Part shown: positions 1-11,425 of the stretch, in pieces
Position numbering within the stretch: position 1 is the first letter of the stretch
Layout of the letters: every line of letters starts with the position of its first letter
Assembly (NCBI GenBank): GCA_964019415.1
Contig: OZ025872.1
Span: 10,516,266-10,580,265 of the forward strand
Length of the DNA stretch: 64,000 bases
Origin: Ianthella basta
Taxonomy: Eukaryota > Porifera > Demospongiae > Verongiida > Ianthellidae
Reading direction: 5' to 3'
Made by a program: the position numbers and the translations under genes
The notes under the pieces: model-generated
Told to the model about the DNA's origin: nothing
What the model saw: the letters and a program-made list of their open reading frames with translations, nothing else
The model's database searches: none

Positions 1-320
1 TGTGGAAGTCAATGATGGAATTGAGCACTTGTAAGAAAGCTTGCCTTCAGTGGTGAGTGGAGAAATGCAAGGTGCACACACACTGGAAGTGTATGGTGTC
101 AATGCATATGGCTATATTTATGCATGTGAAATGCCACCATAGCTAAAGTCTATGGTGCAATACATGCTACGGAAAGCTGTAGTGTACAGGCACATACACA
201 ATGAGCCGCATGGGAGTTTATTTCTTTCACCGAATCAGGCAAGCACAGCACAGTTTTAACCCAGAAGAGCGCATTGACTCGTGGCAGGCCAACTTGTGCG
301 CGAGCGCTCTCCTGCTTACC
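1..320. other. No gene seen
   Basis: AT-rich sequence with no convincing exon, and no similarity to the NLR units further right that I can see. It ends where the inverted-repeat element at 321 begins. Confidence 0.4.
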
Positions 321-1777
321 GTATACACAGGGTAGTTATACCTGGAAACCGCTAACATGGCCGCTAAATTTGCACCTTTTTAAAACATTATATTTTCGCT
401 CTCTGAATGATTCTACGAAAAACGAATGGCAGGAGAAGGAAGTATGATCTTATCTTTATCAGAAAAGTCAGTCAGCGCAACGGAGAAAGCTTGGATGAAG
501 ATGTTTGAAGGTATTGAAAATGGCATACTCGCCGACATTCAGAGCAAAACCAGCATATCTAGACGACGCCTGAAACACACGTAGCTGCACTGGCTAGGTG
601 TAGGGAAATGTAAAGTTTCAGAATCGACTGAGAACTGGGCATATATGCATCTGTTCGCAGAGAAAATAAAGAAAAACACCTTCTTGGTAGTAATTTTGTC
701 ACAATTCACACGTTCAAATGCTATTTTCTCGAAAAGAGACTACAGCACACTTCTGTTCTCAGTCGAATATGAAGGTATATTTACTACTAAACATGATGAT
801 GTGCAGCACACTCACCAAGATGGGGCTCTAAGTATGCCGTTTTTTTTATACAAAATTTCCTGAACAACAAACCGGCCATTGTGATGACGTCAACAAACGT
901 CACTTATGTTATCGACTAGCAATGTGTTAAAGGAAAGTTAGGACGCCGCTCGTCAACCGAAGTGCAGCAGATTGAGGACAGTATCTGTTATTGTTGTCAG
1001 GCCCACAGAACTGGAAGAGTATGATTTAGTGAAGGTACGTTGGGGTGCATCCATGTGTGCCACATTACACGCTGCCTAAGTCATCACACAGCTTCAATTC
1101 ATGCGTTGTCTCCCTCCACGCGCTGCCTAACTCCACACGCAGCCTCAGTCCACGCGCTGTTTTAGTCCATGCGCTGTCTCACTCCACACATTGCCTCGAT
1201 CACTCCGTACGCGACCTCACTCAACACACTGCCTCTCTCCATGCGCTGTCTCACTCTATGTGTTACGTACGTAGCTAATTCAACACAGTCTCATTCGACG
1301 CGCTGCTTCGCTCCACGAACATTTTCTCATTACACACGCTGTCTCACTCTACACATACTCAGTACCAACTTGATTATTGCTGTAGACAAATACTGGAATA
1401 CAGAGAATAACTTCATTGAGCAAAGACTCTTGTGTGAGAACTGTAGCAAGTGCTTATCTGCTATGTAAGCACTCTAGCATAGGGCTAGTCTGTTGTGTGA
1501 GTACTTCGAAGTGCTGGTGTGTTGTATAAGCACTCTAGCTGAGTTTTGGTCTATTGTATGAGCACTCTAGTGGAGTGCTGGTCTGTTGTGTGAGCACTCT
1601 AGCTGAGTGCTGGTTCGACGCGTAAGCTCTAGCTTAGTGATGTCACTTGTGACATCAGTGATGTCATTTGTGACATTACTAAGTTTCTCCCTCCAAAACT
1701 GTTAATGAAAGGAATTTAGCGGTTATCCACACCTTTCACCTAAAGTACAGGTTTCCTGGTATAACTACCCTGTGTAC
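321..1777. mobile_element. Putative non-autonomous element with terminal inverted repeats
   Basis: The sequence at 321-350 (gtatacacagggtagttata and on) reappears as its reverse complement at about 1750-1777, with a few mismatches. The pair would be about 30-bp terminal inverted repeats of a 1.46-kb element. No transposase reading frame is visible. Inside lie two degenerate tandem arrays: an 18-bp-like unit rich in ctcactccacacgc at about 1090-1350, and a 36-bp unit containing gagcactctagctgag at about 1480-1640. I see no clear target duplication, so the limits are approximate. Confidence 0.45.
1090..1640. repeat. Two adjacent degenerate tandem repeats
   Basis: From 1090 to 1350 a CTCACTCCACACGC-like unit of about 18 bases recurs with many substitutions. 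From 1480 to 1640 a 36-bp unit with the core gagcactctagctgag recurs about four times. Short open frames across the first array are a by-product of the repeat and do not look coding. Confidence 0.6.
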
Positions 1778-2530
1778 TCGTCCGGGTGGAAACATCCCAC
1801 GTTTGACTAATGGTTGAAGAGTACGTTGTTGGCACTATGGCAGCGTTTCTCGGAACACTTCCTCAAGGCTCTGACCCCAGAAAGGTCGTGTGTCTTCCCA
1901 GTACCCACTGATTCGCTGTCTTTGCGCAGTATGCACTCTGGAAACTCTGTCATGCTCGCGTAACCCCCATATTCCGAGGTGCCCTTGGCGCTTGCACACA
2001 GTTCCTGGCAATGGGTGCCAAAGAGAAGCGTGCGCGGCGGCCCTTTCTTCCTGCCAGCCGCTTCAAGGGGGTCTGTTAGGTGCGAATAGTGACGTCGCGA
2101 AATGAACCCTATATTTTGATCGACTAGGGTGTGACGTTTGCGTGACGTCACACTAAGCATCATCGTTCCATGACGTCACACCAGATTGTCAACCTTCTAA
2201 TTGAACAGCAGAGTCTTTAATTACTAATCCCTGCTGAGTGCACTGCCTCATTGACCACTTGCACTTGCCTAGGAAGTTTCGTGAGCATTTGCCAGATTTT
2301 CATATCATTTATATTATTATAATGCCCACTATTGGTATAAATGTGCTATAGCAATGATATTGGGCTATGGCATTTTATATTTGCAATTTGGCACCACCTT
2401 GCACGTAAACAAAGGCCTAATTAAAAATTCTGTCATATTTAAAATCGTTAGATTTCCCTTAAGTTTGACATCTTACCAATGGTCTGTGCCACAGGGTGCC
2501 CAAAGTCCCCAAACGTTATATTATATTATA
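1778..2530. other. No gene seen
   Basis: A 118-codon open frame on the minus strand (1807-2163) has no recognisable domain, no splice partner and no copy elsewhere in the window. I do not call it a gene. Confidence 0.35.
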
Positions 2531-3115
2531 CTAGAGGACAGACTCGCCCTTTGGGCGGGTCTCTCCGCGTGCTCGGCTCATGCCAGCAGGTTGAACACAG
2601 GCTGGTAATGCCATTGCTACTCAGGCCCCAGCTAGAATGCTCTGGCTGGTCATGCATGCTCTGGCAAAGGATAGTCCAGGCTGGCCTGGTGATGTCAGTG
2701 TCACTGATCTACCATGTGTGCATGCAACTTACATGGAAGATCACCGTAGACAAACAACGGCTAGTTGTAAGAAGCTAATGGTTTCTGTGTGTATGTATGC
2801 AGACTGTCTGCAATAGAAAGCTATATAATGTACAAAGGAATGCTATAATTATATGTGCAAAGGAAAGCTCTTTGTGTACAAAGACATCAATAGATGTAAC
2901 TGTGTAGCTACATGCTGATGTTTATAGCTATTGTACTTCTCTATAAACAACATTTTTGGTCTCACCACCAGGTGCATAAATAAAAAGGTTGTTAGGATAG
3001 CCAACTCTGGAGCAACCCACGTAGAACTGACCATGAACAAATTGGGTGGTTCAAGGTATAGCCCAGCGACTTTCAAACTTTGGCCTTGGTCTTTGCCGAT
3101 CGACATGGCGAAACA
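2531..3115 (-). pseudogene. Decayed Helitron 3' part: PIF1-type helicase C-terminus plus Helitron 3' end
   Basis: On the minus strand near 3020-3115 the translation contains AMSIGKDQGQSLKVAG, the region of helicase motif V/VI in PIF1-family helicases. A second frame, roughly 2937-3035, continues as GQFYVGCSRVGYPNNLFIYA, the diagnostic C-terminal motif VI of Helitron and PIF1 helicases. The two pieces lie in different frames, so at least one frameshift separates them. About 400 bases downstream on the same strand is a hairpin (stem gacccgccc, loop aaa, one mismatch), then six bases and CTAG followed by T. That is the layout of a Helitron 3' terminus. The helicase is dead. Confidence 0.7.
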
Positions 3116-3145
3116 ACGCGAACGCCTAGGATATGGCATACTTTC

Positions 3146-3590
3146 TTCCAAGATCCAAGATGGCTGACGGTCGGTTTATCCTGGGTTTTCGCCGTGCGCT
3201 CCTTGGCAGCAGCTTATTTCAGCACGTCTACCACCTTATATTGAGACGCGGTACAGAGTGCGACGGATGGGAACGTTTGGGCGCTATTCTTCTACGCTTG
3301 GGGGAGGAGTTCGCGGACAACGGTTGGGGCTCTTTTTGTATTGGCAGCATAGGAGCGTGCCCGGAAAACTGTATAATTTCTCCGTAGATCCAAGATGGCG
3401 GATGGTCAATTCAAGGTTTTTCGCCGCGCGCTCCTCGGGAGGAGCTTCTTCACGCAAGTCGCCCCCCTTAGATCGAGACCGGGTGTGGCGCCCATAATCT
3501 GGGAAGGTTTTGTCTCAATTGGTGGCCGCTCTCGGGAGAACTTCGCGGACAACCGTTTTGCACTTCTCTCTATTTAGGAATGTGCCCGGT
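3146..3590. repeat. Diverged tandem duplication of a ~240-bp unit with CAAGATGGC motif
   Basis: Two related blocks run from about 3146 to 3380 and 3390 to 3590. Both begin with agatccaagatggc, both carry a copy of ttcgccgygcgctcct, and both end with ttcgcggacaac followed by gtgcccgg. The sequence is GC-rich compared with its surroundings. CAAGATGGC resembles a YY1-type core-promoter motif, but no downstream exon is evident, so this may simply be a repeat. Confidence 0.6.
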
Positions 3591-3599
3591 TCAAAATGG

Positions 3600-4843
3600 C
3601 GTCCCTATCTTAATGTATTAGGGCGCTTCAGTGAAACTAGCCTAACGGCAGTGGCAAAGAACAATTAAAGGCCATGGATAAGCTTCTTTTGAAGTATTGA
3701 CGACGGCAGCGTACCCAAAGGCAACCAGGAGTGCTCGTAAGAGAAAAGCGTCATAGGCTGCTCGTACCCCATTTTGTCTTTTCATATTATTCTTGTTCGC
3801 CTTCCCACCGAATATTTGCGCGCTCCTAGCGCACGACACAGGGCACCTACGGATCCAAGTCGTGTACGAGGACTTATGTACCTAGGTCAAGGACTAGGAT
3901 CTTAGCGCCGGTGGCAATCCGACAAGTACAGCGCTGGAGCGGGCAGGAAATTTGTCCTCCCCGTGTGTTAAAGATACCCCAATGCCGCCATTTTGTTGCA
4001 CTGGTATACCGTACGATACACGGCGGTCGCTTCATCTAAAGTGGCATAACTGTGCTCGATGCTCTGTGCAATCTTCAACTAATTTAAGGAAGGGGTATTA
4101 TTCAGCACTGGTATTAATCTGATGTAACCATAGTCCTTTGGATATGCAAAAACTGTACAAACTAGTGTATAAAAATTCCTTTAGAATTAAAGAGGATTTA
4201 GGATTGGCCAGCAGAAAAAGCATGGAAACAAGCAACAGTAACTCAACACCATGGTGAACCACATTGCCGTGAACTTTGCTATGCATTCCTAATTTCCTTG
4301 TGCAGCTACATGGGACTGGCTAGCTAGACATTTGGGCCAAAGTGTTTCTACAACATGTTTAAGCAATAGTCTTGTAGTAGGAAGCTTACCTAACTGTTCT
4401 CCTGCGAACTACAGCCCCAAATACAACAGAAGTCTAATGACCGGTTTGCCTATAATGGCAGACCAGCGAAGCATGCATATATAGCTCATAGGGTCATCAT
4501 AGGGTAGCCTTTTAGCCAGCACACTCCTCCTCCTTGAACAAAGTAACAATTGCATTCTCAATCAAAATGTCATGTAGATTAAAAAGCAAACATTTGACAG
4601 TTTAATAGGGGTGCTTTCACTGGATAACTGGCTTCTCTGGAGACTTGAAACTTATGCAACCCAACAGTCTAGTGTATCTTAATGTATCTTTCAGGCCAAC
4701 AACAATGCTGTACCCCCAACTATCTGATTTACTGAACATGATACATGGGGAAATTGCTAGCAAGTAGTTCAAGTTCAGGGGCGCCCCGGCGCCCCCCGAA
4801 TTTGTTAACTCGAAATACATGTTGATACTCATACCTTCTCCAG
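3600..4843. other. Region where the NLR1 NACHT exon is expected but absent
   Basis: In NLR2 and NLR3 the NACHT exon ends about 465 bases before LRR exon 1. Here similarity to that intron stops within a few tens of bases of the acceptor at 4843. No Walker A or Walker B coding sequence is seen anywhere upstream on the + strand. A short GC-rich block (ggggcgccccggcgcccccc, near 4780) sits next to the break. I see no other gene in this interval. Confidence 0.6.
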
Positions 4844-7800
4844 ATCTTTCAACTGTGAGGGAATTTCTACTGAAGCAAACACTGCTGAAGTGCTTGACAT
4901 TTGGAAAATTCACAAAATACACCAAGGATATGTTTGACACAGTGAAGGTATTGAAATGCTATAGTGGATTATCAACTTGATTTGGCCATGTCTCAAAGTG
5001 TCCCATGTCAACTGCCCCTAACCTGTGTGGTTTGGGTGGAGTCTGTACTTGATGAGGTGTACCAGTAGTAGAAGTGTGTCAGTTGTGTGTTTAGACTACA
5101 AAGTGTGCACATTCCACCATTTGAGCAATGTGTGCATGTGAGTGCCCCTTTACTTTGTAGTTTGTGCAGGATGTGCTAACACACCACAAGGACTCACTGG
5201 AGGAAGTGACACTACATGGGAATGAGGACTCACTGGAGGAAGTGACACTACATGGGAATGAGGACTCACTGGAGGAAGTGACACTACATGGGAATGAGGA
5301 CTCACTGGAGGAAGTGACACTACATGGGAATGAGGACTCACTGGAGGAAGTGACACTACATGGGAATGAGGACTCACTGGAGGAAGTGACACTACATGGG
5401 AAGGAGGACTCACTGGAGGAAGTGATATTAATTGGGAATTGGGAAAGTATGTTGTGAGTAGCATGTGTCACATCATGCACAGTGGGTATCCATGGACACT
5501 GTTCTACTCAAAGAGGAAATGAAATCTATTGTGAAGAGGGTGTTTGTAGTACAAAGATATTCCATGTAACATCTCCTGTTACCATGTGAACCATGTTTTT
5601 TATACTTGAACTAGCAGATGGTTGCCATGGTAATGGAAGTATTCTACCCCTAGAGGATGTATAGTTATTGGTGATATACAGAACTATAATGAATGACTAC
5701 TGTCCATTGGTCTTCACTCCTGCTTGGCATGTCTTGACGTGTGTTGGAATTCTCTCAGTTTGTTCTCATCTCTCTTCCAGATCAACCTCCCCTTGACCCT
5801 TTGGTGGAGTCCCTTGTGACCTGTCAGAGATTGGCCTCTTTGGAGCTGAACTCTTTCAACTTGTCCCTTCAGAATTGGATCACATTAGTGAAGGGATTGC
5901 ACAATCTGAGGGCACTCGGACTTGAGGGGGTCTCTTTGTTGGATGAAAGAGTGAGTGACTGAGTTTGAGCTGCATGCGCATGTGGGACATGTCCAGTTTT
6001 GTTTACATAAGGGAAATCATAGCATAAATGTTGTGAATTTCTCTGTTTCCGTGGCAATGCGTGCAATGTCATGTGATGTGTGCGTGATTTGCGAAGTCTT
6101 AAGAAAGAAATCATCTTAGAACACCGTATCTGGCAGCTAGGTATGTACCTAAGGACGAAAGAAGCTGTACCGCACAGTCATGATCAAATTGTTCGAACAA
6201 AAATGCCAAACAGCGCGATGTGCTATATTGCCGTCAGCCATTTTTTTAGAAATATCACGAGGACGTCACGAGACATGGCCCCCGAGGGCGGATAGCTACG
6301 GTTATCCACGAAAAGAACATTCTGGCTATCGGTGTTGGCAGTAAGAGGCACGTTGATGGCTCGTTTCGCATGCTAAGGAAATTATCTAACTTTTCCATGC
6401 ATGCATTGTTCGTTCTCACTTTCTGTGAGGAGTTACATTGCGCAAAAGTTGGCCAGAGAGAAACCAAAGTTAGTTTTCTTGCTGTAACTTTGCATAGGAT
6501 TGGTTTAACAACAATGCATGCATACAAAAGTTAGATCGTATGTGTATGAACAGATTAATGTTGTCCTTTTTCCTTTTAAACGTTCCACAGATAGCCAGAA
6601 AGATATTTTCCGATAATTTGATGGCTTCGTTGGCGGTGACATTATTCAATGAGGCAAGGCGCCATCATCAGATATCGTACGTAGAATTGGAGAGCTGAGT
6701 CTGTTCTTTCTTCTGGTACTCGTCTGACTTTGATTGAACAACATTTGCAGGAGATATAAGCAATTATACGAAGGTCAAAATCGGCCGCCATTGTTGAGCG
6801 TTTGTTTACATAGGACATGTCCCACATGCGTGAATTGTATATAGACAATCAGTTGCAGTGTTTGTAGTATTCGACATGTCATGCAATTCTATTGTCTTCC
6901 CTTACAGTCACTCACTGCCTCAGATGTCCACCTCATTGCATCATCAGTGGAACACCACCCCAGTTTGAGGGAGATGACTGTCATAGTAGGGCACAGTGGG
7001 TCCCTTGTCAAGGGAGCTGTGGAGGGGATGGCAAGGAGACATGGTGTGGATAAATTGGGTGTTGCTTCATACAAAGCGAACTATGAATACGGTAAGTATC
7101 TCTAATACATTATCATTCCACTGTATCTATGGCACACGGACAGTCTGTTCTAAATCATGCCCCCCCCCCCCCCCAAGCATGTTTCATTGTTATGTGTACC
7201 TCGTCTGTCCCTTGCTGACCTCTCTAGTCAGAAGGAAGAAATGACAGCTGAGTCAGTTTTGGAGGTTTAGTCATATTCCATGTGCCTTTTCCAAATGGTG
7301 CCCCCCAAAGTGGTTATAGCCAATAGTTGTCCAGTGTCATAAGATCTTGTCATTCCTTTGGCACCCCCATAGCAACACATGACCAAGCTAAGTGTGATTG
7401 TGGGACATCAAACTTCACCACCAACAATAGCTAACCTGTCACCTGTAGCACTACACTGAGGGATCAATGCCTTTCATGGAGGCCTGAATGTATGAACCCC
7501 TATTTATCCCATTTCTTGGAAATACCCAGAGGTGTACTCTCCTACTTCAGTAACCTATTTCTGTCCTTCCAGCTTTGCTAACTCTAATACATACTGGTCG
7601 AGTCACCATCAATGTGTTGCCTCATGCATTCTCTGCAGTTGATCCTGCTCTGGTCCCGCCCATCTGTGCTGTAATGAGGAAAGGATCACTAAAGACCTTG
7701 TGTGTTGGTGGACTCCATTCTCAACTAGCAGAGCAGGTGTTGAAGGAACTGCCTCACTGCAATCAACTCACGGAGTTGGAGTTAGTGCTGTACAAGTCAG

Positions 7801-8425
7801 ACAAGGTGAGACATGTCACTTTGTATCCAATACATCAATAATATAAACTCCTACTGTACATCTGCACATGTAGTAAGGTTGGGAAGCTCTGCATGTACCC
7901 CAACAAGGGCAGTTGTGTAAGGGACTGCCTCACTGCACTTAACTCAGTTGGAGTTGGAGTTGGAGTTGGAGTAGTTGACACAGTTAGACATGCAGGTTGT
8001 GTTTTAGACATGTCACTTCTTGTATATGCAGTGTCTCTGGAGGAGTATTTGTGTTGATCTAGCTGCTAGCCCCTATACTTTGTCATCTCATGAAATGACA
8101 AAGTAGGGGCTAGCAGCTAGACTATGTTTGTGTGGGAAATGCACACACCACACACACTCACCTACACTACAATGGCTATTTATTTCACACTCTGGTCTGT
8201 AGTTTGTGTTACATGACATGCATGTGACCCCATGTTCTTTACAGGACAGCACCCTCCCATTGGCTATTGAAGCTGCTCTCTCAAAGGGCACTGCACTGGA
8301 GAAACTGACAGTGAAGGGACCGTATTGGAGTGGCCTTCCCTCTTCTGTCACTGCTGCCCTGCTTAGGGCAGTGAGTACTGCCAGGTCCTTGAAGGAAGTG
8401 TCAATGGGCAGGTGTGACTATGGTA

Positions 8426-8504
<79 letters not shown>

Positions 8505-10389
8505 GCGTACAGTATGTAACAGTACCAGTGTTGTGTGTTGCTATGCATGCGTGTGAATGTGACAATTGACAGTGCAGTATGTTTTGTGTTAGGTCCACAG
8601 CTTGCAATGTGTAGTTCAGCTCTGCACCTTGTGTCTCCCTCCACAACCACTTGTCTCCCTCCCCTGCAGATGGTGCCGATAAGGAGGTGGAAATGTTTGC
8701 CAGTTACCTAAAGAAGAGTAAGTTGAGGAAACTGGAGTTGACTCAGTGCAACAACCTATCCCCTGTGCACATTGCAACCATCCTCAATGGTCTCAATGGG
8801 AACAACAACCTTGAAGAGCTGGTGGTCACGCCACCCTTCAATCATGAACACAGTATGGTGAGTCATGTCTGGTATTGTGATTGTGTGTACTACAGTAGAA
8901 GGGATGGTAGTGACACCAAGCCCACAGCTCAGTTCTGAGTGTCGTCTGTTTGTCTCATATATAACACCATGTGAACTGTTTTATTCCATCAGTAAACTAC
9001 ATACATTTTGAAACCACCAATCACTTGACCACCCACAACAGGTGATGGCCCCTTCCTCTCACTCAGGAGAGCTCCCATGATGTTGTACATCTGTCTTGTT
9101 CATACAGTTCCTCTTTGCAGTTTGCCATTCTCACTTGTCTGCAGTTTTGTATTCTTTGTAGTTTGTAGAGAGAACTGAACATTACACTAGTATTCCATGT
9201 ATTGTCCAGAGTACTTGTTTCTTCTACTGTGAATGGTGTTCTCACTATGGGCTCAACTGATGAAGCCATGCAAGACCTGTAGTTTAACTCTTCTGTCCTC
9301 CGGCCTATTAGCTTGCCTTCCTTATGTCAATGTGTGTCCATTGTCCTTACCTGTACACCTCCCCTATACCTCATGTCCTCCATAGCTCCATTTCATGTGT
9401 GTCTTGTGTCAAGTCTGAGACTGCTGCAGTGTTAGTTGTCACACAGCACGGTCTCCTTAAGCACATGCAGGTGAGGGAGGTGGAGGGGGAGGATGTGTCA
9501 GACCCTGACATGCTGAAGGCAGTTCAAATAGCAGTCAGGGTGAACAGGTCAGTAAGGAGGATCAAGATTGAGGGTGACTATTTGAGGTGGACCAATGTGG
9601 CCACTGCTATCATTGAAGGAGCAGCACATAACACAACATTGATGAAGGTGGAGCTGGAGACACCAGAGGACCGACACACTCCCCAGCTACAGATGGTGGT
9701 TGACAAAACAAGACAAGCAAGTCCAAAACTGCAACTGGTTGTTATGGCGAGGGGTGAGTAAACATCATGTGACATCACATGACATCACATGACACTAGTA
9801 CACTCCCCCACATGTTGTGTGTCTCATGTCCCAAGTTGTGTCTGAGTGGTGTGTGGTGGTCTGTTGGTACAAGCGTGTCACAGTGAGGGCTTGTGAGCAA
9901 GTGCTGCACTGGAGGAGGGACCGGTCCACTCACTAAAGAGGGGGTTCTCCTCACAACATCCACCCAGTAGTGTCAGTGTGTGGTAGTGTGGATTGGCCTC
10001 ATACCCTTTTGTGTACATGTGAAGGAAGGTCTGGTACGTGCATACTGCTTGCACTATGTGGCATTCACAATCCCACAGAAAACAGTGGAGCCTCTGCACA
10101 TGTGCACACAGTAGGTACCAGGCTGTCCTTCCCGCCCCCACACAATTACCAGTGCACAGGAATGAGGCTAGTGACGAATGTGTGGTAGTAGGCATGCAAG
10201 TGATCAGGAGGGACTGATTTAGGGCAAGACTGACATGGTGCTAGGGCGTCAGGTGACATGTCACATGTGTGTACTGTGAGTGACAGTCACTGTCACTATT
10301 TTCATGCAGGGTTCAGCAGCAGTAGGTACTATGCAGAGGATGAGATGTGCTACCGAGTACGTGAGTTATTGTACTCCAACTACTTGTAG
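4844..10389 (+). CDS. NLR1: leucine-rich repeat half of an NLR gene, 5' exons missing
   Basis: Nine exons have matching phases and GT-AG borders: 4844-4947, 5170-5446, 5781-5950, 6908-7091, 7639-7805, 8245-8422, 8670-8857, 9471-9753 and 10310-10389 (TAG). They align one to one with the LRR exons of NLR2 and NLR3, and the frame is open throughout, about 540 residues. The translation has alternating helix and LxxLxL segments such as QRLASLELNSFNLSLQNW and LTELELVLY, as in RNI/NLR-type leucine-rich repeats. In the family this half senses ligand and holds the NACHT engine off. No CARD or NACHT exon precedes it in the window, so it is either a decapitated paralog or has an unusually distant 5' end. 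The intact frame argues for recent loss or retained use. The protein would end in SNYL; the three paralogs end in YL. Confidence 0.8.
5170..5446 (+). repeat. NLR1 LRR exon 2 with seven in-frame 36-bp repeats
   Basis: Between 5191 and 5442 a 36-bp unit coding [12 protein letters not shown] is repeated seven times; the last two units are slightly diverged. The matching exons of NLR2 (27471-27531) and NLR3 (56218-56290) hold a single unit. The unit is a whole number of codons, so the frame and the phase-1 exon end are kept. It enlarges the segment that forms an LRR strand and turn. Confidence 0.9.
5977..6830. mobile_element. 854-bp inverted-repeat element in the NLR1 intron (family TE-B)
   Basis: Ends are CGCATGTGGGACATGTCC and its reverse complement, followed inside by tgtttacata. 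The NLR2 intron at this site reads straight through (ctgcatgaattg), while NLR1 has the element between two copies of tg. A second copy lies at 22631-23560. Both copies share internal stretches such as aaaatcggccgc near the right end. No transposase is seen, so it is a non-autonomous DNA transposon. Confidence 0.85.
8058..8121. repeat. Intronic hairpin before LRR exon 6 (NLR1)
   Basis: tctagctgctagcccc is followed about 30 bases later by ggggctagcagctaga, and the intervening actttgtcat/atgacaaagt also pairs. This near-perfect stem sits in the intron before LRR exon 6. NLR2 (29278-29348) and NLR3 (57843-57915) have versions with a longer loop. Confidence 0.8.
8423..8503 (+). repeat. 5' splice site fused to a (TG)n microsatellite, NLR1
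   Basis: The donor of LRR exon 6 is gtatgcag followed at once by about 37 TG units. NLR2 has the same layout with about 124 units (29653-29909). NLR3 has an interrupted version (58220-58430). In known human cases UG tracts close to splice sites bind TDP-43-like or CELF-like factors and change exon use; whether that happens here is inference. Confidence 0.85.
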
Positions 10390-10640
10390 CCTCCCAAGAC
10401 ACATCCCCTGACCTGGTGAGTTGAGCAGTGTCCCAACCTCCTCTTGTCCCTGTGCTGGTCACATGACCCAGACAGAGGTAGTGGGTGCACACATTGATCC
10501 ATTTGTCATGTGTCCTCCCATTTCATGTCCTTACCCACAACATGTCTCTTCACTCCACAGGACTCCACTCTCCTCTCATGTCTGCACAACAAACTGAAAG
10601 ATATTTACACATAGTGTTATTTGTTTGCACACACGTCATC
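10390..10640 (+). other. NLR1 3' UTR with a conserved intron
   Basis: After the stop, a donor (cctg|gtgagttg, intron start 10416) and a pyrimidine-rich acceptor ending cactccacag at 10560 flank a 145-base intron. All three paralogs have the same arrangement. The junction lies only about 26 bases after the stop, inside the usual 50-base limit, so it should not trigger nonsense-mediated decay. Confidence 0.6.
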
Positions 10641-11235
10641 CTCAGTTGGTTTTGTACATGCACGGACATACAGTTAACAGTAATAATAGGAATAATTATT
10701 TTGGTCAGCTTTTGTCAAGGTGAATATGTAGTTGCCTATGCAAGACTATAATATATTTGCTGTCGCTCCAGGTCTATATATAGATCTGCATGCAGGTCAT
10801 GATCACACATGTGCAATAATATTATATGCACATGCATGGAAAAATATATAGGGGCTGCATGCATGGATCAAAGCATTCCCTCCTGTACGTGTCATGATCA
10901 CGTGCATGTGCTGATATTCTGCATTAACATGGCCATATGGGTTGACAACATGTACGTATACATATATACTGGAAGCTAGGATGGTTAATTTAATTTTGAC
11001 CCATGCATAAATACACCAACTCTGCGCGCAGATTGTATCATTGGCAGGAATGTAACTTAATTATTTATATCAATCATACATATGGTACACAGAGCGACAT
11101 GTTAACGTTACATGAGATACAACATGTGATGTTCATAGAAAGGTAGAAATTGCACACTCTCCATAACCACTGCAGCTAGTGAACAGTTGTTGGCTTCCTT
11201 GTGTAGTTCTCCTTGTTTCCTCTTGCACTGCTGCA
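10640..11235. other. Intergenic, AT-rich
   Basis: Rich in atgcatg and tatata words. No exon is seen. The part from about 11090 is similar to 32980-33120 in the next unit. Confidence 0.4.
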
Positions 11236-11425
11236 GAGAGTGAGAGAGGAGGGGAGGGGAGGGTTGGTCTAGCACAGCCAGACCACTCTCCTCCATCACA
11301 CAGAGGAAGGAGGGAAGGGTTGGTCTAGCACAGCCAGACCACTCTCCTCCAACACACAGAGGAAGGAGGGGAGGGTTGGTCTAGCACAGCCAGACCACTC
11401 TCCTCCATCACACAGAGGAGGGGCT
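11236..11425. repeat. Minisatellite, ~61-bp unit, three copies
   Basis: The unit contains gggttggtctagcacagcca then gaccactctcctcc and acacagaggaagg. The core tggtctagcacagccagacca is itself an imperfect palindrome. The homologous array at 33130-33245 has two copies. Confidence 0.85.

Noticed and set aside
5091..5480. Minus-strand Ser/Pro-rich frames over the 36-bp repeat
   Set aside because: Shadow of the NLR1 LRR exon on the + strand, which has splice sites and paralog support.
9395..9470. Upstream acceptor for LRR exon 8 (gtgtcaag)
   Set aside because: Using it opens NLR1 and NLR2 but shifts NLR3 out of frame; the acceptor at catgcag fits all three.
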